Below, piece by piece: positions 63,901 through 64,000 of a stretch of DNA of 64,000 nucleotides; position 1 is the stretch's first letter, and every line of letters begins with the position of its first letter. The DNA comes from Hydractinia symbiolongicarpus (lineage: Eukaryota > Cnidaria > Hydrozoa > Anthoathecata > Hydractiniidae), in NCBI RefSeq assembly GCF_029227915.1, contig NC_079878.1, positions 2,234,001 through 2,298,000 of the forward strand. Direction: 5' to 3'. The position numbers and the translations under genes were made by a program. The notes below the pieces were generated by a model. That model made no database searches. It worked only from the letters and a program-made list of their open reading frames with translations, and was not told the origin of the DNA.

Positions 63901-64000
63901 TCATGCGTTTTAGTGGTGAAAAAATAATTTAAAAAATCGTTCGGGAAATGAGTTTACTCCCTGGGTACCTTCTTTGTATACTTTTGACTATACGGGCCGA
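60961..64000 (-). repeat. 1961-bp tandem repeat at the right edge
   Basis: ttgtttag at 60963/62924, acgggcctag at 61221/63182 and actatacggggc at 61621/63582 are 1961 bp apart. The second copy is cut by the end of the window. 1961 equals ten monomers minus 69 bp. The array probably continues past 64000. Confidence 0.86.

Larger units (their letters stand above)
1..64000. repeat. Satellite array of ~203-bp monomers filling the window
   Basis: Every stretch I read is a copy of one ~203-bp monomer in one of two orientations. In the first unit, monomer starts (the gcaaac that follows gccg) fall at 1, 204, 406, 609, 812, 1015, 1218, 1421, 1624, 1827, 2030, 2233, 2434, 2637 and 2840, so lengths are 201-203 bp. 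No insertion of unrelated sequence, transposon or single-copy gene is visible anywhere, so no gap between the other entries holds anything but monomers. Landmarks in A orientation are gccggcaaacg, a GC-rich patch, gtatac, a T/A-tract block (cgattttttaaattatt), caccactaaaacgcatgag, and gttttcatttttgatgagac. I do not recognise the family by name. Confidence 0.97.
43577..64000 (-). repeat. Block B3: B-orientation satellite, longest block
   Basis: 20.4 kb in one orientation, open at the right edge. It is a direct copy of B2 enlarged by tandem duplications: offset 23087 for 43577 to about 45640, 26537 for about 47.9-53.0 kb, and 29055-29056 for 53037-59198. Beyond 59198 it continues with sequence absent from B2 but mirrored in A3, to 61618. 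The distance between gggttgtcg monomers at 49125 and 56191 is 7066, exactly 3289 + 3 x 1259. Confidence 0.93.

Noticed and set aside
1-64000. Telomeric repeat or rDNA spacer identity
   Set aside because: No short telomere-type tandem motif, no rRNA sequence and no promoter-like spacer repeats were seen. The unit is a 203-bp satellite throughout.

Overview
The whole 64 kb window is satellite DNA. A single ~203-bp monomer is repeated about 315 times from the first base to the last. I found no unique sequence, gene, RNA gene, transposon or CRISPR array. The window is therefore a piece of a eukaryotic heterochromatic array (centromeric, pericentromeric or subtelomeric; the sequence alone does not say which). 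GC is roughly 39% by eye. CpG is not depleted: I count about 11 CpG in the first 203-bp monomer, against about 8 expected. This fits a lineage with little CpG methylation, such as many insects or other invertebrates, but the species cannot be named from this sequence.

I call the orientation reading caaagaaagtac on the + strand 'A' (given as strand +) and its reverse complement 'B' (strand -). The array switches strand five times: A1 1-5773, B1 5777-10250, A2 10251-18754, B2 18758-30142, A3 30143-43576, B3 43577-64000. The result is large, partly nested inverted repeats. B2 (20828-30142) mirrors A3 (32597-43576) across a 2.45-kb centre. The same A3 (30177-43576) also mirrors B3 (43915-61618) across a 0.34-kb centre. 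B2 and B3 are therefore direct copies of each other, with A3 an inverted copy between them.

Inside each block, monomers form higher-order repeats (HORs). A1 holds two nearly identical 14-monomer units of 2839 bp. A2 holds a 609-bp trimer repeated three times, within a 3449-bp block that is itself duplicated. B blocks use a 1259-bp unit (six monomers plus a diagnostic 41-bp internal duplication) and a 3289-bp unit (sixteen monomers plus 41 bp). Distances between markers are sums of 203, 1259 and 3289, which indicates whole-unit gain and loss by unequal exchange. One segment carrying a strand-switch junction (4467-10250) was copied to 17448-21972.

Two monomer subtypes are mixed throughout. Monomers carry a near-perfect AT-rich dyad (up to 10-bp arms, 4-bp loop), a GC-rich mini-hairpin in one subtype, and in many subtype I copies a motif one base short of a CENP-B box. 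Open frames of 64-120 codons recur on both strands, but they are translated satellite and not genes. Coordinates of duplication edges are approximate (tens of bases) because neighbouring monomers are alike. Junctions and marker-to-marker distances were read directly.
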